A stretch of 64,000 nucleotides of DNA from Arthrobacter sp. V1I7 (GCF_030817015.1 NZ_JAUSYS010000001.1:62001-126000); one strand, 5' to 3'. Numbered from the stretch's first letter, positions 23,941 through 33,825 are shown. Translations and numbers: made by a program. Notes: generated by a model from the letters alone, not told the origin.

Positions 23941-25208
23941 ATGGGCCGGCTCAGCCGGTACGTTGCCATCGGGGACCAGGCGGTATCGAGCATTTCCAAC
24001 TTCGTGGCAGTGGCCATCACGGCCAACGTTGCGACCGCCGGGCAATTTGGCCAGTTCTCCCTGGGCTACGCCGGTTTGCTCCTCTTTCTCGGCGCCCAGC
24101 GCGCGCTCATCGGAGAGACACTGCTGGTCAAGTACTCCGGGGCGGGCAAACTGGATGCCACAGTGAGGAGGGCCGTCCTTGGCGCCAGCGTGCTGGCATC
24201 CGCAGCGGCCCTGCCATTGTTGCTGGCCGGCGCCATCCTGACCGACGAATCGTCCCGCCTCCTCTGGCTCGTGATCGCCGCGAGCCTGCCGTTTGTGCTC
24301 GTACAGGACACGCTCAGATACCTGTTCATCTGCGCGGACCGCCCATCGCGCGCTCTGCTGATCGACGGCGTGTGGGCCGTCCTGTCCATCGCTTCGATGG
24401 CGCTGGTCGCGCTGAACGACGGGACAGTGTGGGCCGTCGTGCTCTGTTGGGGTGGCGGTGCAGCTGCGGCACTGGTTTTGCGCCTCGTCCTTGGCCGGAC
24501 GCTGCCGTCGCCCCGCGGCGGCACGCGCTGGCTGAGCGCAAACCGGAACCCCGGCCTGCGCTATCTTGGCGAGTTCTCGGCCCTCAACGCGTCCACCTTT
24601 GTCGTACTGTACTTACTCGCGATCCCCTTGGGAGCTGCGGGTGTCGGCGCGTTGCGCGCCGCACAATTGCTCTTCTCGCCGCTTAATACCGCCTTTCTCC
24701 GCGATTAAGATGGCTGTCATTCCTGAACTGGTGCGTTCCAGGGGAACCGGAGCGTTCCGGATCCGGCTCATTGAAACGTTCGTCGTGGTGGCAGCCTTGG
24801 CAGGCTTCTGGGGCGGCGTGGTGATGTTCCTGCCGGCCTCCGTGGGAGCCCTCCTGCTCGGTGACACGTGGCAGTCGGCATCCGAACTCCGGTTGCCATA
24901 CTTCCTGCAATACGTGGCGATGGTGCCCTGCACGGTCCTGCTCGCCTACTACCGGTCAGCCCAGGCGGACCGGCTGTCGACGCTTATGCGCGCGGCTCTG
25001 GTCCGGGCTGACCCTCGTGTTGCCGCTTGCTCTGGCCTATGCGGGAGGGACCCCGGCATCGGCATGGGCATTCACCCTAGCGGTTGCGGCGGCCACGATC
25101 GTCGGAGGGATTGCCACACTGCTGTCCATGTCGAAGTCCCGGACGGAAGCATCGCACCGGTTCGATCCGGCCGATGCCGAGGTGTGGCCGGCTGCCGGCC
25201 AACGATGA
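23941..25208 (+). pseudogene. Wzx/MurJ-like polysaccharide flippase, two frameshifts
   Basis: The first 255 codons give a multi-helix membrane protein ('NFVAVAITANVATAGQFGQF', 'GYAGLLLFLGAQRALIGETL') of the oligosaccharide-flippase (MOP) superfamily. An extra base near 24690 ends it prematurely. The coding text resumes one frame over as 'AIKMAVIPELVRSRGTGAFR' and 'GALLLGDTWQSASELRLPYF'. A second shift near 25005 leads to 'LTLVLPLALAYAGGTPASAW' and the stop at 25206-25208. The rejoined protein would be about 420 residues with 12 or more helices, the usual size. It would have moved lipid-linked repeat units across the membrane, but is now broken. Confidence 0.75.
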
Positions 25209-25263
25209 GTGCCGGAACTGAACAAATTAACCGGGGTGCCGGGCGTCCCACGCCGCGGACTAA

Positions 25264-25602
25264 GTGATCATCATCGATTCTCCGCCGGTCCTCCCGGTCG
25301 CGGACGCCAGTGTCCTGACCCGAAGCACAGACAGTGTGCTGCTGGTGGTCGGCACGAAGAAGGTCAGCCAGCACAGCTTGTCCAAGGCCATCGACCAGCT
25401 GAACTTTGTGGACGCCAACATCCTGGGCGTAGTTCAGAACAGGATTCCCCGGCGAGGCCCCGACGCGAATACGGCTTACATTGCCGGGTATGGCGCCACT
25501 CATACCGAGAGCCGTCCCACCGCGCCGCCCAAGCACGACGACGACGGGTCCTTCCGGCCCGCGCACGTCCGCCGGGGCAAGTTTGTGAGCGTGGAAACGT
25601 GA
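25264..25602 (+). pseudogene. C-terminal remnant of a BY-kinase (Wzc/CpsD-like) ATPase
   Basis: 112 codons starting with a Walker B-type 'VIIIDSPPVLPVADA' and continuing 'TDSVLLVVGTKKVSQHSLSK' and 'LGVVQNRIPRRGPD', the end of the bacterial tyrosine-kinase P-loop domain. Walker A and A' are missing and a stop codon directly precedes the first codon, so the gene is 5'-truncated. Together with the flippase it shows that a capsule/exopolysaccharide locus once occupied this place. Confidence 0.75.
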
Positions 25603-25776
25603 TGGATCCTGCACTGCCGGACGGGAAGGAGACCGCGGCCAGGGGCGGATAACTCTTCGGTAAAGGCCCGCCGCGCGACGGTGCCGGGCGGGCCGCTGTG
25701 TCTATCCTGAAAGGGTTAGCTGCAGTCTCGGGGGAAGCGGGCTACGCCGTCAACTGTCCGCCGAACAAGGATTTCC

Positions 25777-26223
25777 GTGGCATTCGCAGAGTACGACGTC
25801 CTCATCCAGCGCGACGCAATGAGTGTTTACAACTTCCTCGCGGACCCCCGGAATCTGCCGCGCTGGCGAGTCGGCATCCGCAGCATTGAACTGCAGTCCG
25901 GCGCTGAGGGGGCCAAGGGTGCCGTCTACCGGCAGTTCCTCACCGGCCCGGGGGGACGCGCGGTGGCCGGGGATTTCGAGATCATCGAAGCGCGGCCGGG
26001 GGCGGAGATCCAGTATCAGGTCATCGTCGGCCAGGCCCGACCGCGGGGTGGCTACTACCTGAGCACCGAAGGCGAGCGCACGCGGGTCCGCTTTGCGCTG
26101 GAGTGCGAGCCGAAGGGGATCCTGGCGCGGTTCACGAGCCCGTTCCGGCGGGCGATGAAAGCGGAAGTCTGCCAGCTGGAACGGCTCAAGACGGTGCTGG
26201 AAGACATGCCGCACTCGGAATAG
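25777..26223 (+). CDS. SRPBCC (START/polyketide-cyclase-like) family protein
   Basis: 148 residues from a GTG with AAGGA upstream. The helix-grip fold pattern is visible: 'YDVLIQRDAMSVYNFLADPR' (strand plus first helix), 'PRWRVGIRSIELQS', 'IIEARPGAEIQYQVIVGQ', 'TRVRFALECEPKGILAR', and a long C-terminal helix. Such proteins bind hydrophobic ligands in a cytoplasmic cavity; the ligand cannot be told. First intact gene to the right of the eroded island. Confidence 0.82.
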   Translation: MAFAEYDVLIQRDAMSVYNFLADPRNLPRWRVGIRSIELQSGAEGAKGAVYRQFLTGPGGRAVAGDFEIIEARPGAEIQYQVIVGQARPRGGYYLSTEGERTRVRFALECEPKGILARFTSPFRRAMKAEVCQLERLKTVLEDMPHSE

Positions 26224-26318
26224 ACGCTCCCGGCGGGGTAGCAGGCGAGGCCGGAGCCGGAGGGCGTAATACAGGCCTCCGGGGAGCCGGCCTGGATGGA
26301 GTGCGGTATTTTTGATCT

Positions 26319-26894
26319 GTGCTGATCTCAGACCGCGACATTCGTGCCGAAGTAGACTCCCAGCGGATAGTGCTGGAGCCGTTCGACCCTGCCATGGTTC
26401 AGCCATCGTCGGTGGACGTCCGGATCGATAGGTTTTTCCGGCTCTTCGACAATCACAAGTACGCCCACATCGATCCGGCCGAGGATCAGCCCGAGCTGAC
26501 CCGTCTCGTCGAGGTGGAGTCCGGCGAGCCGTTCATCCTGCACCCGGGGGAGTTCGTCCTGGGCTCCACCTACGAGACCGTGACCCTGCCGGACGACATC
26601 GCCGCCCGGCTGGAGGGCAAATCCTCGCTGGGCCGGTTGGGATTGCTCACGCATTCCACCGCAGGCTTTATTGATCCGGGTTTCTCGGGCCATGTCACGC
26701 TGGAGCTGTCCAATATGGCTACGCTGCCCATCAAACTGTGGCCGGGCATGAAGATCGGCCAGCTGTGCTTCTTCCGGCTCAGCTCCGCCGCCGAGCACCC
26801 CTACGGCTCTGGCAAGTACGGCAACCGGTACCAGGGCCAGCGCGGCCCCACGGCGAGCCGCAGCCACCTGAATTTCCACCGCACGGAGATCTGA
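26319..26894 (+). CDS. dcd: dCTP deaminase, probably the dUMP-forming bifunctional type
   Basis: 191 residues, close to the actinobacterial Dcd. Motifs: '[17 protein letters not shown]', '[20 protein letters not shown]', '[20 protein letters not shown]' (nucleotide and catalytic Arg/Glu region), '[18 protein letters not shown]'. It converts dCTP to dUTP, and in mycobacterial homologues onward to dUMP, feeding thymidylate synthesis; bifunctionality here is inferred from similarity to those proteins. Starts with GTG behind an AT-richer stretch (GGTATTTTT) that may be its -10 region. The next gene is convergent. Confidence 0.95.
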   Translation: MLISDRDIRAEVDSQRIVLEPFDPAMVQPSSVDVRIDRFFRLFDNHKYAHIDPAEDQPELTRLVEVESGEPFILHPGEFVLGSTYETVTLPDDIAARLEGKSSLGRLGLLTHSTAGFIDPGFSGHVTLELSNMATLPIKLWPGMKIGQLCFFRLSSAAEHPYGSGKYGNRYQGQRGPTASRSHLNFHRTEI

Positions 26895-26954
26895 CCCGCA
26901 GCTTCGCCCGGGCCGGCGGATGGCAGGCGCCCGCCGCGCTCTGGCTGCCGGCCG

Positions 26955-28151
26955 CTAGACTCCGCCGGCCGTGCGTACAGCCGGCGGACTGGCCGGGCGG
27001 CGCAGCATCGCAACTACAGGTTCCACGTACCTGGCTGCGAGCGGGCCGGTGATGGCCATAATCAGCACGTAGGCAGTGGCGAGGGCCGCGAGCTCCTGCG
27101 GGACCACGCCGGAGGCGACGGCCAGGCCTGCTATGACTATCGAGAACTCGCCGCGCGCGATCAGCGCGGCGCCTGCGCGGAAGCGGCCCGGCACCCCGAT
27201 CCCGGCCCGTCTGGCGGCCCAGATTCCGGTGAGCATCTTGGTCGCCGCCGTCACGAATGCCAGCAGGAGGGCCCAGCCCAGGACCGGCGGAATGGTCGAG
27301 GGATCAGTGTTGAGGCCGAACACCACGAAGAAAATGGCCGCGAAGAGGTCCCGCAGCGGCTCCAGGATGCGCGTCGCGCTGTGCGCGGTGGCGCCGGAAA
27401 TGGCGATCCCCAGCATGAAGGCTCCCACGGCTGCGGACACCTGCATGGCGGCGGCGAGCCCGGCCACAAGCAGGGCGGCGCCGAGCAGGTTGAGCAGGAA
27501 GACTTCGGAGTTTTCGCTGTGCACCGCCTTGGACACATGATGCCCGTGCCGCAGGGCCACGAGCAGGACCACCGTGACGACCGCGAGCGAGATACCCACC
27601 GTCTGCAGCCCGGTGACAAAGCTGACACCAGCCAGGGTGGCCGTCAGGACCGGCAGATAGACGGCCATGGCGAGATCCTCGAACACCAGGATGGAGAGCA
27701 CCACCGGCGTCTCCCGGTTACCGATCCGGCCCAGGTCCGTGATCACCTTGGCGGCGATTCCCGAGGACGAGATGTACGTGACACCGCCCATCACCATCGC
27801 CCCCACCAGACCCCAGCCGAGCAGGACGGCCAATGCGGCGCCGGGCAGGAAGTTCAGGACCAGGTCCAGGACGCCAGCCTGCCACGACCGCCGCAGGCCC
27901 GTGACGAGCTCACCCGCCGTGTATTCCAGTCCGAGCATAAGCAGGAGCAGGATCACGCCGATCTCGCTGGAGAGGTGGGCGAACTCCTGCATCCCTTCGA
28001 GTTTGACGAGGCCGCCGGATCCGAAGAACAGCCCGCCCACGAGATAGAACGGGATGGGTGACATTCCGATCCGCCCGGCCAGCCTCGCCAGCAGGCCGAG
28101 GCAAAAGACGACGGCCCCGAGTTCGATCAGGGTCAGTGCGAGCGGATCCAT
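26955..28151 (-). CDS. CPA2-type K+(Na+)/H+ antiporter, KhtU-like
   Basis: 398 residues with about 12 transmembrane helices of the Na+/H+-exchanger fold ('LTLIELGAVVFCLGLLARLA', 'LSSEIGVILLLLMLGLEYTA', 'ISSSGIAAKVITDLGRIGNR', 'VLSILVFEDLAMAVYLPVLT'). The 'FEDLAM' segment holds the conserved acidic transport residue. It lacks the cytosolic TrkA-N domain seen in KefB/KefC; instead a TrkA-C domain protein is encoded 5 bp upstream. That arrangement is typical of KhtTU, a two-component K+/H+ antiporter in the cytoplasmic membrane. Confidence 0.88.
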   Translation of the reverse strand: MDPLALTLIELGAVVFCLGLLARLAGRIGMSPIPFYLVGGLFFGSGGLVKLEGMQEFAHLSSEIGVILLLLMLGLEYTAGELVTGLRRSWQAGVLDLVLNFLPGAALAVLLGWGLVGAMVMGGVTYISSSGIAAKVITDLGRIGNRETPVVLSILVFEDLAMAVYLPVLTATLAGVSFVTGLQTVGISLAVVTVVLLVALRHGHHVSKAVHSENSEVFLLNLLGAALLVAGLAAAMQVSAAVGAFMLGIAISGATAHSATRILEPLRDLFAAIFFVVFGLNTDPSTIPPVLGWALLLAFVTAATKMLTGIWAARRAGIGVPGRFRAGAALIARGEFSIVIAGLAVASGVVPQELAALATAYVLIMAITGPLAARYVEPVVAMLRRPASPPAVRTAGGV

Positions 28152-28156
28152 GCCGT

Positions 28157-28639
28157 TTATCCGTTGCGCAGGATGCTGGCCGCTGTATCCAGTCCTTCTT
28201 GCGTTCCCACCGCAACGAGCAGGTCACCGGGATGCAGAACGACGTCGGGACCCGGGGAAGGGACGACCTCGCCTTCCCGCATGATGGCCACGATCGACAC
28301 GCCGCTGCGGGTCCGGATGCAGGCCTTGCCCATCGGCTGGTTGACGAACGGGGAGTCGGGGGCGATGGAGAACTGTCGCGTGACGATGCCCGGGATCTCC
28401 CGGTGCTCTTCGGAAAGTTGCATGGCAAGGCGCTGCCCGCCCAGGAGGTTGCCCAGCGCGGCGGCTTCCTCGGCCGTCAGCGGGATGGACGCCTGGCAGG
28501 TGTCCGGGTCGTCCCACGTCGAGACGATCAGCTCGGTCTGGCCCTCGCGGTACTCAACGACGCCGATCCGGCGTCCCGATGCGGTCATGAAGTCCTTGCG
28601 CCGGCCGAGACCGGGGAGGTCTGTCTCATCCACGTTCAT
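28157..28639 (-). CDS. TrkA-C domain regulatory subunit, KhtT-like
   Basis: 160 residues. A short N-terminal domain ('VDETDLPGLGRRKDF', 'RIGVVEYREGQTELIVSTWD') is followed by an RCK-C/TrkA-C domain ('SIAPDSPFVNQPMGKACIRT', 'VSIVAIMREGEVVPSPG', 'LHPGDLLVAVGTQEGLDTA'). In KhtT this domain binds nucleotides and gates the partner antiporter, which is encoded immediately downstream. First gene of a two-gene operon controlling cytoplasmic K+ and pH. Confidence 0.88.
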   Translation of the reverse strand: MNVDETDLPGLGRRKDFMTASGRRIGVVEYREGQTELIVSTWDDPDTCQASIPLTAEEAAALGNLLGGQRLAMQLSEEHREIPGIVTRQFSIAPDSPFVNQPMGKACIRTRSGVSIVAIMREGEVVPSPGPDVVLHPGDLLVAVGTQEGLDTAASILRNG

Positions 28640-28677
28640 GCTCCCAGCCTAGTGCGCGGCAGGGGTTTGAGGCAGCT

Positions 28678-30078
28678 TCAGGCGGCGGGGACCACGGCGA
28701 TTTCCGATTTGCCCGGCGGCCTGACCGGCAGCAACGCCAGCAGGCCGGCCAGCAGCACCACCATGATGCCGAGGATGCCCCAGCGCTGGGCTTCTCCGGG
28801 TGCCACGAGCGGGGCGGCGACGGCGATGCACAGGGTAAACAGTGCGGGGGCGAGGAAGCTGACGGCACGGCCGGTGGTGGCGTACAGGCCGAACAGTTCC
28901 CCGGACTCGCCGTACGGGGCGAGCCGTGCGAGGTAGGCACGAGCGGCGGACTGCGCGGGTCCCACGAACAGGCTCAGGAACAGCCCGAATACCCAGAAGG
29001 TCGTGGTGCCGGCCCAGGCCATGCCGAAGACGACGTAGTTTCCGTCGCCAAGGATGAGGATCATGGTGCCCGCGATCAGGAGACCGATCAGGGAGCCGAT
29101 GATGACGGCTTTCGGCCCCACCCTGTCGTCGAGGAAACCACCGATGATGGCGCCCACGGCAGCGACGACGTTACCGAAGATCGCGAAGACTATGACCTCC
29201 CTTAGCTCGAAGCCGAAGGTTCCGGCGGCAATGATCCCGCCAAAGGTGAACACTGCAGCCAGCCCGTCACGGAAGACGGCGCTCGCCAGCAGGAAGTAGA
29301 TCGTGTGCGGGCTGGTCTTGTAGATCGCCCTGATGCGCCGGATCAGCAGGCCGTAGGATGCCAGGAAGCCCAGGCCGGTGCCCTGCCTGGTCCTTGGCAC
29401 TTCCGGCACGGCGAATAGCACCGGGATCGCGAAAATCACCAGCCACAGGGCCGAGAACACCGCGACGAGGCGGATGTTCAAACCTTCCCCGGTGGATGCC
29501 CCGAACCAATCAAAACCGGGCTGGACAAACAGCTGCAACACGATCAGCAGTGCCACGATCCCGCCGAGGTACCCCATGCCCCAGCCGAAGCCGCTGACCT
29601 TGCCGATGTTCTTCGGGGTGGAGATCTGGGCCAGCATGGCGTTGTAGTTCACGCCGGCGAACTCGAAGAACACATTCCCGAGTGCAATGAGCGTCACGCC
29701 AAGCAGGAGAAACTCCGGCCGCGGCAAAACAAAGAAGCACAGTCCGGTCAGGAGCGCGACGGCGGCCGTGTTGACTCCCAGCCACAGCTTGCGCCGGCCG
29801 CCGGTGTCCGAGCGCTGCCCGGTGACCGGGGCCAGCAGGGCAATGGCGGCGCCTGCGATGGCCAGCGCGCCGCCGAGGACCGCCGAAGTCTGGTCTTCCC
29901 CGCCGAAGGGGCTGGAGGTCAGGTAGACGGTGAAGACGAAGGTGGTCATGACGGCGTTGAAGGCTGCCGATCCCCAGTCCCACGCCGCCCATGCGAGGAC
30001 CCGTCCCCTGGAAACCCCGCTTCCGGATTCCAGTTCCGAGGCAGGATGAATGGCCTCGGGGGCAGCAGCGGAGTTCAT
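28678..30078 (-). CDS. MFS transporter of the UMF1/Atg22-like group
   Basis: 466 residues from the chosen ATG; an open frame extends 45 codons further but lacks hydrophobic or conserved sequence. 'VLAWAAWDWGSAAFNAVMTT' is the signature N-terminus of the UMF1 (Atg22-like) subgroup. About 12 helices follow, with an MFS loop 'GQRSDTGGRRKLWLGV' between helices 2 and 3. Substrate unknown; fungal Atg22 exports vacuolar amino acids, which need not apply here. Confidence 0.87.
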   Translation of the reverse strand: MNSAAAPEAIHPASELESGSGVSRGRVLAWAAWDWGSAAFNAVMTTFVFTVYLTSSPFGGEDQTSAVLGGALAIAGAAIALLAPVTGQRSDTGGRRKLWLGVNTAAVALLTGLCFFVLPRPEFLLLGVTLIALGNVFFEFAGVNYNAMLAQISTPKNIGKVSGFGWGMGYLGGIVALLIVLQLFVQPGFDWFGASTGEGLNIRLVAVFSALWLVIFAIPVLFAVPEVPRTRQGTGLGFLASYGLLIRRIRAIYKTSPHTIYFLLASAVFRDGLAAVFTFGGIIAAGTFGFELREVIVFAIFGNVVAAVGAIIGGFLDDRVGPKAVIIGSLIGLLIAGTMILILGDGNYVVFGMAWAGTTTFWVFGLFLSLFVGPAQSAARAYLARLAPYGESGELFGLYATTGRAVSFLAPALFTLCIAVAAPLVAPGEAQRWGILGIMVVLLAGLLALLPVRPPGKSEIAVVPAA

Positions 30079-30205
30079 AGCCGAAATAGTATCTGCCCCT
30101 GAAAAAGAATTTGTCCCCGCTTGGTAAACTGGCCGCACCGAACCCAACGAATACCCGCCAGCTCCAACTCTTGACCATCGAATGCCTGACGTTGCGGAGT
30201 TACCA

Positions 30206-33200
30206 GTGATCACAGTCCTTGCCGTGCACTTTGCGGTGGCTGCCGTGGCGCCGTTTCTCTTTCGGAAGTTCGGCCGGAACTCGTTCTACGCCCTCGCGGC
30301 GGTGCCGGCGGCGTCGTTCATCTGGCTGATCCTGCAGCACGGCGCCGTCTATTCGGACGCTGGTGCTGGCTCTCCGCACCCCGGAACGGCCGAGGTGTTG
30401 CCATGGATACCGGGGCTGCAGCTGGAGCTCGCCTTCCGCATGGACGCCCTGGCCTGGGTGATGTCCCTGCTGATTCTGGGTGTCGGCGCCCTGGTGCTCA
30501 TCTACTGCGCCCGGTATTTCAAGCCCACGGATGACTACCTAGGCGGCTTCGGCGCGCAGCTGCTGGCCTTCGCCGGTGCCATGTTCGGGCTCGTCACGGC
30601 GGACGATCTGCTCCTGATGTTCATCTTCTGGGAACTGACGACTGTCCTGTCGTATCTGCTGATCGGCTATGCACGGACCCGGCTGTCCGCACGCCGCTCG
30701 GCTTTGCAGGCCCTGATCGTGACCACCGCCGGCGGGCTGGCGATGCTCGTGGGCCTGATCATGCTGGGCTTCAGCGCCGGTACCTACCGGATCTCAGGCA
30801 TCCTGGAGCAGGCTCCGGCGCTGGCTACGGGCCCCGCCGGGGCCACGGTGGGCGCCGCCGTCGTACTCATTCTGATCGGTGCCATCACCAAGTCAGCCCT
30901 CGTCCCCTTCCATTTCTGGCTTCCGGGCGCCATGGCAGCCCCGACGCCGGTCAGCGCGTACCTGCACGCCGCCGCCATGGTGAAAGCCGGTATCTACCTC
31001 GTGGCACGGCTTGCCCCGGGGTTCGCGGAAGCGACCTTCTGGCTGCCCCTGGTGCTAGGCCTGGGCCTGGCCACCATGCTGGTCGGAGGGTACCGCGCCC
31101 TGCGCCAGACGGACATCAAGCTCATCCTCGCCTACGGCACCGTCAGCCAGCTCGGCTTCCTGACCATGGTCGTAGGGCTGGGCACACCCGACGCCGCCCT
31201 CGCCGGCCTGGCGCTGCTACTGGCGCACGGGCTCTTCAAGGCGACACTCTTCCTGGTGGTGGGCATCATTGACCACCAGGCCGGAACCCGCGACATCCGG
31301 AAGCTCTCCGGCGTCTACGGCTCCGCCCGGGGGCTGGCCATCGTGGCCGCTATCGGAGCGGCGTCCATGGCCGGCTTTCCGCCGCTCGCCGGGTTCGTGG
31401 CGAAGGAGTCCGTTTTCGAGGCTTTCGTCCGCTACGGCACCGATCCCGCCGCGGGGCCGTGGGGTCCGGTGCTCCTGGCCGGCCTGGTGCTCGGCTCCAT
31501 TCTGACCTTCGCCTACAGTGCCCGCTTCATGTGGGGCGCCTTCGCGGTGAAGCCCGGCGTCGAGACTACGCCGTTCAAACCGATTAAGCCGGCATTCCTC
31601 GCGGCCCCGGCCGTGCTGAGCCTGCTGACCATCGTCTACGGCGTATGGCCGGACTCCGTGGACGGCTGGATCCAGCCCTACGCCGCCCTCTTCGCAGACC
31701 GTTCGGCCGACGGCGGATCCGCAGCTGGCGCCGCGGGCCACCTGGCGCTGTGGCACGGCTTCACGCCCGCGCTGGGTCTGACCGCCCTCACCTTCGTCCT
31801 CGGCCTGGCCATGTTCTACGCCCGCGATGCCGTGGCCCGTCTCCAGAGCCTGGTCCCCGGCTGGATCGACGGTGACCGCGGCTACCAGCTGGTGATCGGG
31901 GCCCTCGACGATACCGCCGTCTGGGTCACCGGCCGGACGCAGCGTGGATCCTTGTATTTCTACCTCTCCGTCATCCTGACCGTGGCGTTCGTCCTCCCGC
32001 TCACTGCGCTGCTCGCGGCGCGGAAGCCGCTGCCCGAGGACCTGTACTTCATTGATCCGAACTCCCCGCTGCAGCTGGTGGTCGGTGCCGGCATCGTGAT
32101 CGGGGCCCTCGCCGCGGTGCGCGCCAACAAGCGCTTCCTCGCCGTGCTGATGGTCTCCGTCACGGGCTATGGCATCGCCCTGATGTTCGCGTTGCAGGGC
32201 GCCCCGGACCTGGCCCTGACCCAGATGCTGGTGGAAACCATCATCCTGGTGGCGTTTGTCCTGGCCATGCGGAGCCTGCCCGCCGAGCTGCGGGACCGCA
32301 CGGGCGGCAGATACCGGGTGGTGCGGGTCATCATCGGCGTCGCGTTCGGGGTCACGATGGTCTACGCCGCGATCTATGCCCTGGGCGCCCGCGTGGCCAG
32401 CCCGGTCTCGCTCGAGTTCCCGGGGCTGGCCTACGAGGGCGGCGGCGGGCTGAACATCGTCAACGTCACGCTTGTGGACATCCGCGCGTGGGACACCTTC
32501 GGTGAGATCTCCGTGCTCGCCCTGGCGGCCACCGGGGTAGCCAGCCTCATCTTCGTCCGCGGCCGCGGGGACGGCATCCGGGCGTCCTCCAGCGTCGCCG
32601 AAGGAACCGTGGGCCGCCACCGCGGGGCACGCGGCAACACCCGGGATGACGCCGCCCTGGCCATGAGCCGGCGCTTTGCCGCCTCAAGCCGAGACGCCTG
32701 GCTCGTCGCGGGACGGACCCTGGCGCCGGAACGGCGCTCGATCATCTTCGAAGTTGTCACCCGGCTGGTCTTCCACACCATGATCGTGTTCTCGGTCTAC
32801 CTGCTCCTGGCCGGCCACAACCTTCCCGGCGGAGGCTTCGCCGGCGGGCTCACCGCCGGCCTGGCCCTCACCATGCGCTACCTCGCCGGCGGCCGCTTCG
32901 AGCTGCGCGAGGCCACGCCGGTCAGCGCCGGCGCCCTGCTCGGCATCGGCCTCGCCACGGCGGCTGCCTCCGGGGTCACGCCCCTGCTGCTCGGCGGCCA
33001 GGTGTTCCAGAGCGCCATCATCGAACTCTGGCTGCCGGTCTTCGGGGACATCAAATTCGTCACCTCGACCCTCTTCGACATTGGCGTCTACATCGTCGTC
33101 GTCGGGCTGGTGCTGGACGTGCTGCGCAGCCTCGGTGCGGAAATCGATGAACACTTCGAAGAAGCTCCGGGAGCGCCATCCGGCGACCAGGAAACCGGCA

Positions 33201-33247
33201 GGGTCCCCGCCGAAGCCACCGGCTCCGCCGCCAGGAGGCAAGCATGA
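30206..33247 (+). CDS. mrpA: Mrp Na+/H+ antiporter, fused subunits A and B
   Basis: About 1013 residues. The N-terminal ~500 residues form the NuoL-like antiporter domain ('FIFWELTTVLSYLLIGYART', 'KSALVPFHFWLPGAMAAPTP', 'KLILAYGTVSQLGFLTMVVG', 'GFPPLAGFVAKESVFEAFV'). Next comes the MrpA-specific C-terminal extension ('QGAPDLALTQMLVETIILVA'), then a full MrpB domain ('LAGHNLPGGGFAGGLTAGLA', 'FDIGVYIVVVGLVLDVLRSL'). The GTG start is preferred because GGAG lies 8 bp upstream; an ATG 24 bp earlier has no ribosome-binding site. First gene of mrpA(B)CDEFG; the stop overlaps mrpC by ATGA. The complex exchanges Na+ for H+ and supports pH and salt homeostasis. Confidence 0.96.
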   Translation: MITVLAVHFAVAAVAPFLFRKFGRNSFYALAAVPAASFIWLILQHGAVYSDAGAGSPHPGTAEVLPWIPGLQLELAFRMDALAWVMSLLILGVGALVLIYCARYFKPTDDYLGGFGAQLLAFAGAMFGLVTADDLLLMFIFWELTTVLSYLLIGYARTRLSARRSALQALIVTTAGGLAMLVGLIMLGFSAGTYRISGILEQAPALATGPAGATVGAAVVLILIGAITKSALVPFHFWLPGAMAAPTPVSAYLHAAAMVKAGIYLVARLAPGFAEATFWLPLVLGLGLATMLVGGYRALRQTDIKLILAYGTVSQLGFLTMVVGLGTPDAALAGLALLLAHGLFKATLFLVVGIIDHQAGTRDIRKLSGVYGSARGLAIVAAIGAASMAGFPPLAGFVAKESVFEAFVRYGTDPAAGPWGPVLLAGLVLGSILTFAYSARFMWGAFAVKPGVETTPFKPIKPAFLAAPAVLSLLTIVYGVWPDSVDGWIQPYAALFADRSADGGSAAGAAGHLALWHGFTPALGLTALTFVLGLAMFYARDAVARLQSLVPGWIDGDRGYQLVIGALDDTAVWVTGRTQRGSLYFYLSVILTVAFVLPLTALLAARKPLPEDLYFIDPNSPLQLVVGAGIVIGALAAVRANKRFLAVLMVSVTGYGIALMFALQGAPDLALTQMLVETIILVAFVLAMRSLPAELRDRTGGRYRVVRVIIGVAFGVTMVYAAIYALGARVASPVSLEFPGLAYEGGGGLNIVNVTLVDIRAWDTFGEISVLALAATGVASLIFVRGRGDGIRASSSVAEGTVGRHRGARGNTRDDAALAMSRRFAASSRDAWLVAGRTLAPERRSIIFEVVTRLVFHTMIVFSVYLLLAGHNLPGGGFAGGLTAGLALTMRYLAGGRFELREATPVSAGALLGIGLATAAASGVTPLLLGGQVFQSAIIELWLPVFGDIKFVTSTLFDIGVYIVVVGLVLDVLRSLGAEIDEHFEEAPGAPSGDQETGRVPAEATGSAARRQA

Positions 33248-33825
33248 GCGTCAACCTGACCCTGCTGACTGTGATGGGGGCCCTGTACGCCTGCGGCATC
33301 TACCTGATCCTGGAACGCAGCCTCACCCGGGTGCTCCTGGGCCTGATGCTGCTGGCGAACGCGACCAACCTCCTGATCCTCGCCACCGGCGGCTACGCCG
33401 GGCTCGCTCCGCTGTTCAACAAGGACACCAACCCGGGGAACTACAACGACCCGCTGCCGCAGGCACTGATCCTGACCTCGATCGTGATCTCCTTCGCGGT
33501 CACCGCGTTCATGCTTGGCATCATTTACCGCACCTGGCTGCTGGCCCGCCAGGACGAGATCCAGGACGACGTCGAAGACCGCCGCGTCGCCGAGACCCCC
33601 AGCTTCGACGCCGAGGATGACGCCGTGATCCCGGTGGAGACCTCGGAATTCCCGCTCACCATGATCGGATCGGACGGTGGTGGGATCTCCGACATGCAGG
33701 CCGCGAGGACCGCCGCCACCGTCAAGGTTGCCGACCGCAAGCTCAACGCCGAAAGTGTCGCCGCGGAAGAACAGCCCGGCTCGCCCAGGGTGGCCCCACC
33801 GGGCCCGGAAGGAGGCGGACGGTGA
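33244..33825 (+). CDS. mrpC: Mrp Na+/H+ antiporter subunit C
   Basis: 193 residues, NuoK-like. Three helices ('LTLLTVMGALYACGIYLILE', 'LLGLMLLANATNLLILATGG', 'ALILTSIVISFAVTAFMLGI') include the conserved 'PLPQALILTSIVI' segment. The hydrophilic C-terminal tail of about 75 residues is longer than in Bacillus MrpC (about 113 residues in total). Start and stop overlap the neighbouring subunit genes by 4 bp each, so translation is coupled. Confidence 0.94.
   Translation: MSVNLTLLTVMGALYACGIYLILERSLTRVLLGLMLLANATNLLILATGGYAGLAPLFNKDTNPGNYNDPLPQALILTSIVISFAVTAFMLGIIYRTWLLARQDEIQDDVEDRRVAETPSFDAEDDAVIPVETSEFPLTMIGSDGGGISDMQAARTAATVKVADRKLNAESVAAEEQPGSPRVAPPGPEGGGR

Noticed and set aside
31217..32620. 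467-codon frame opposite mrpA
   Set aside because: Antisense shadow of a GC-rich membrane-protein gene, with unusual His/Gly/Gln composition.
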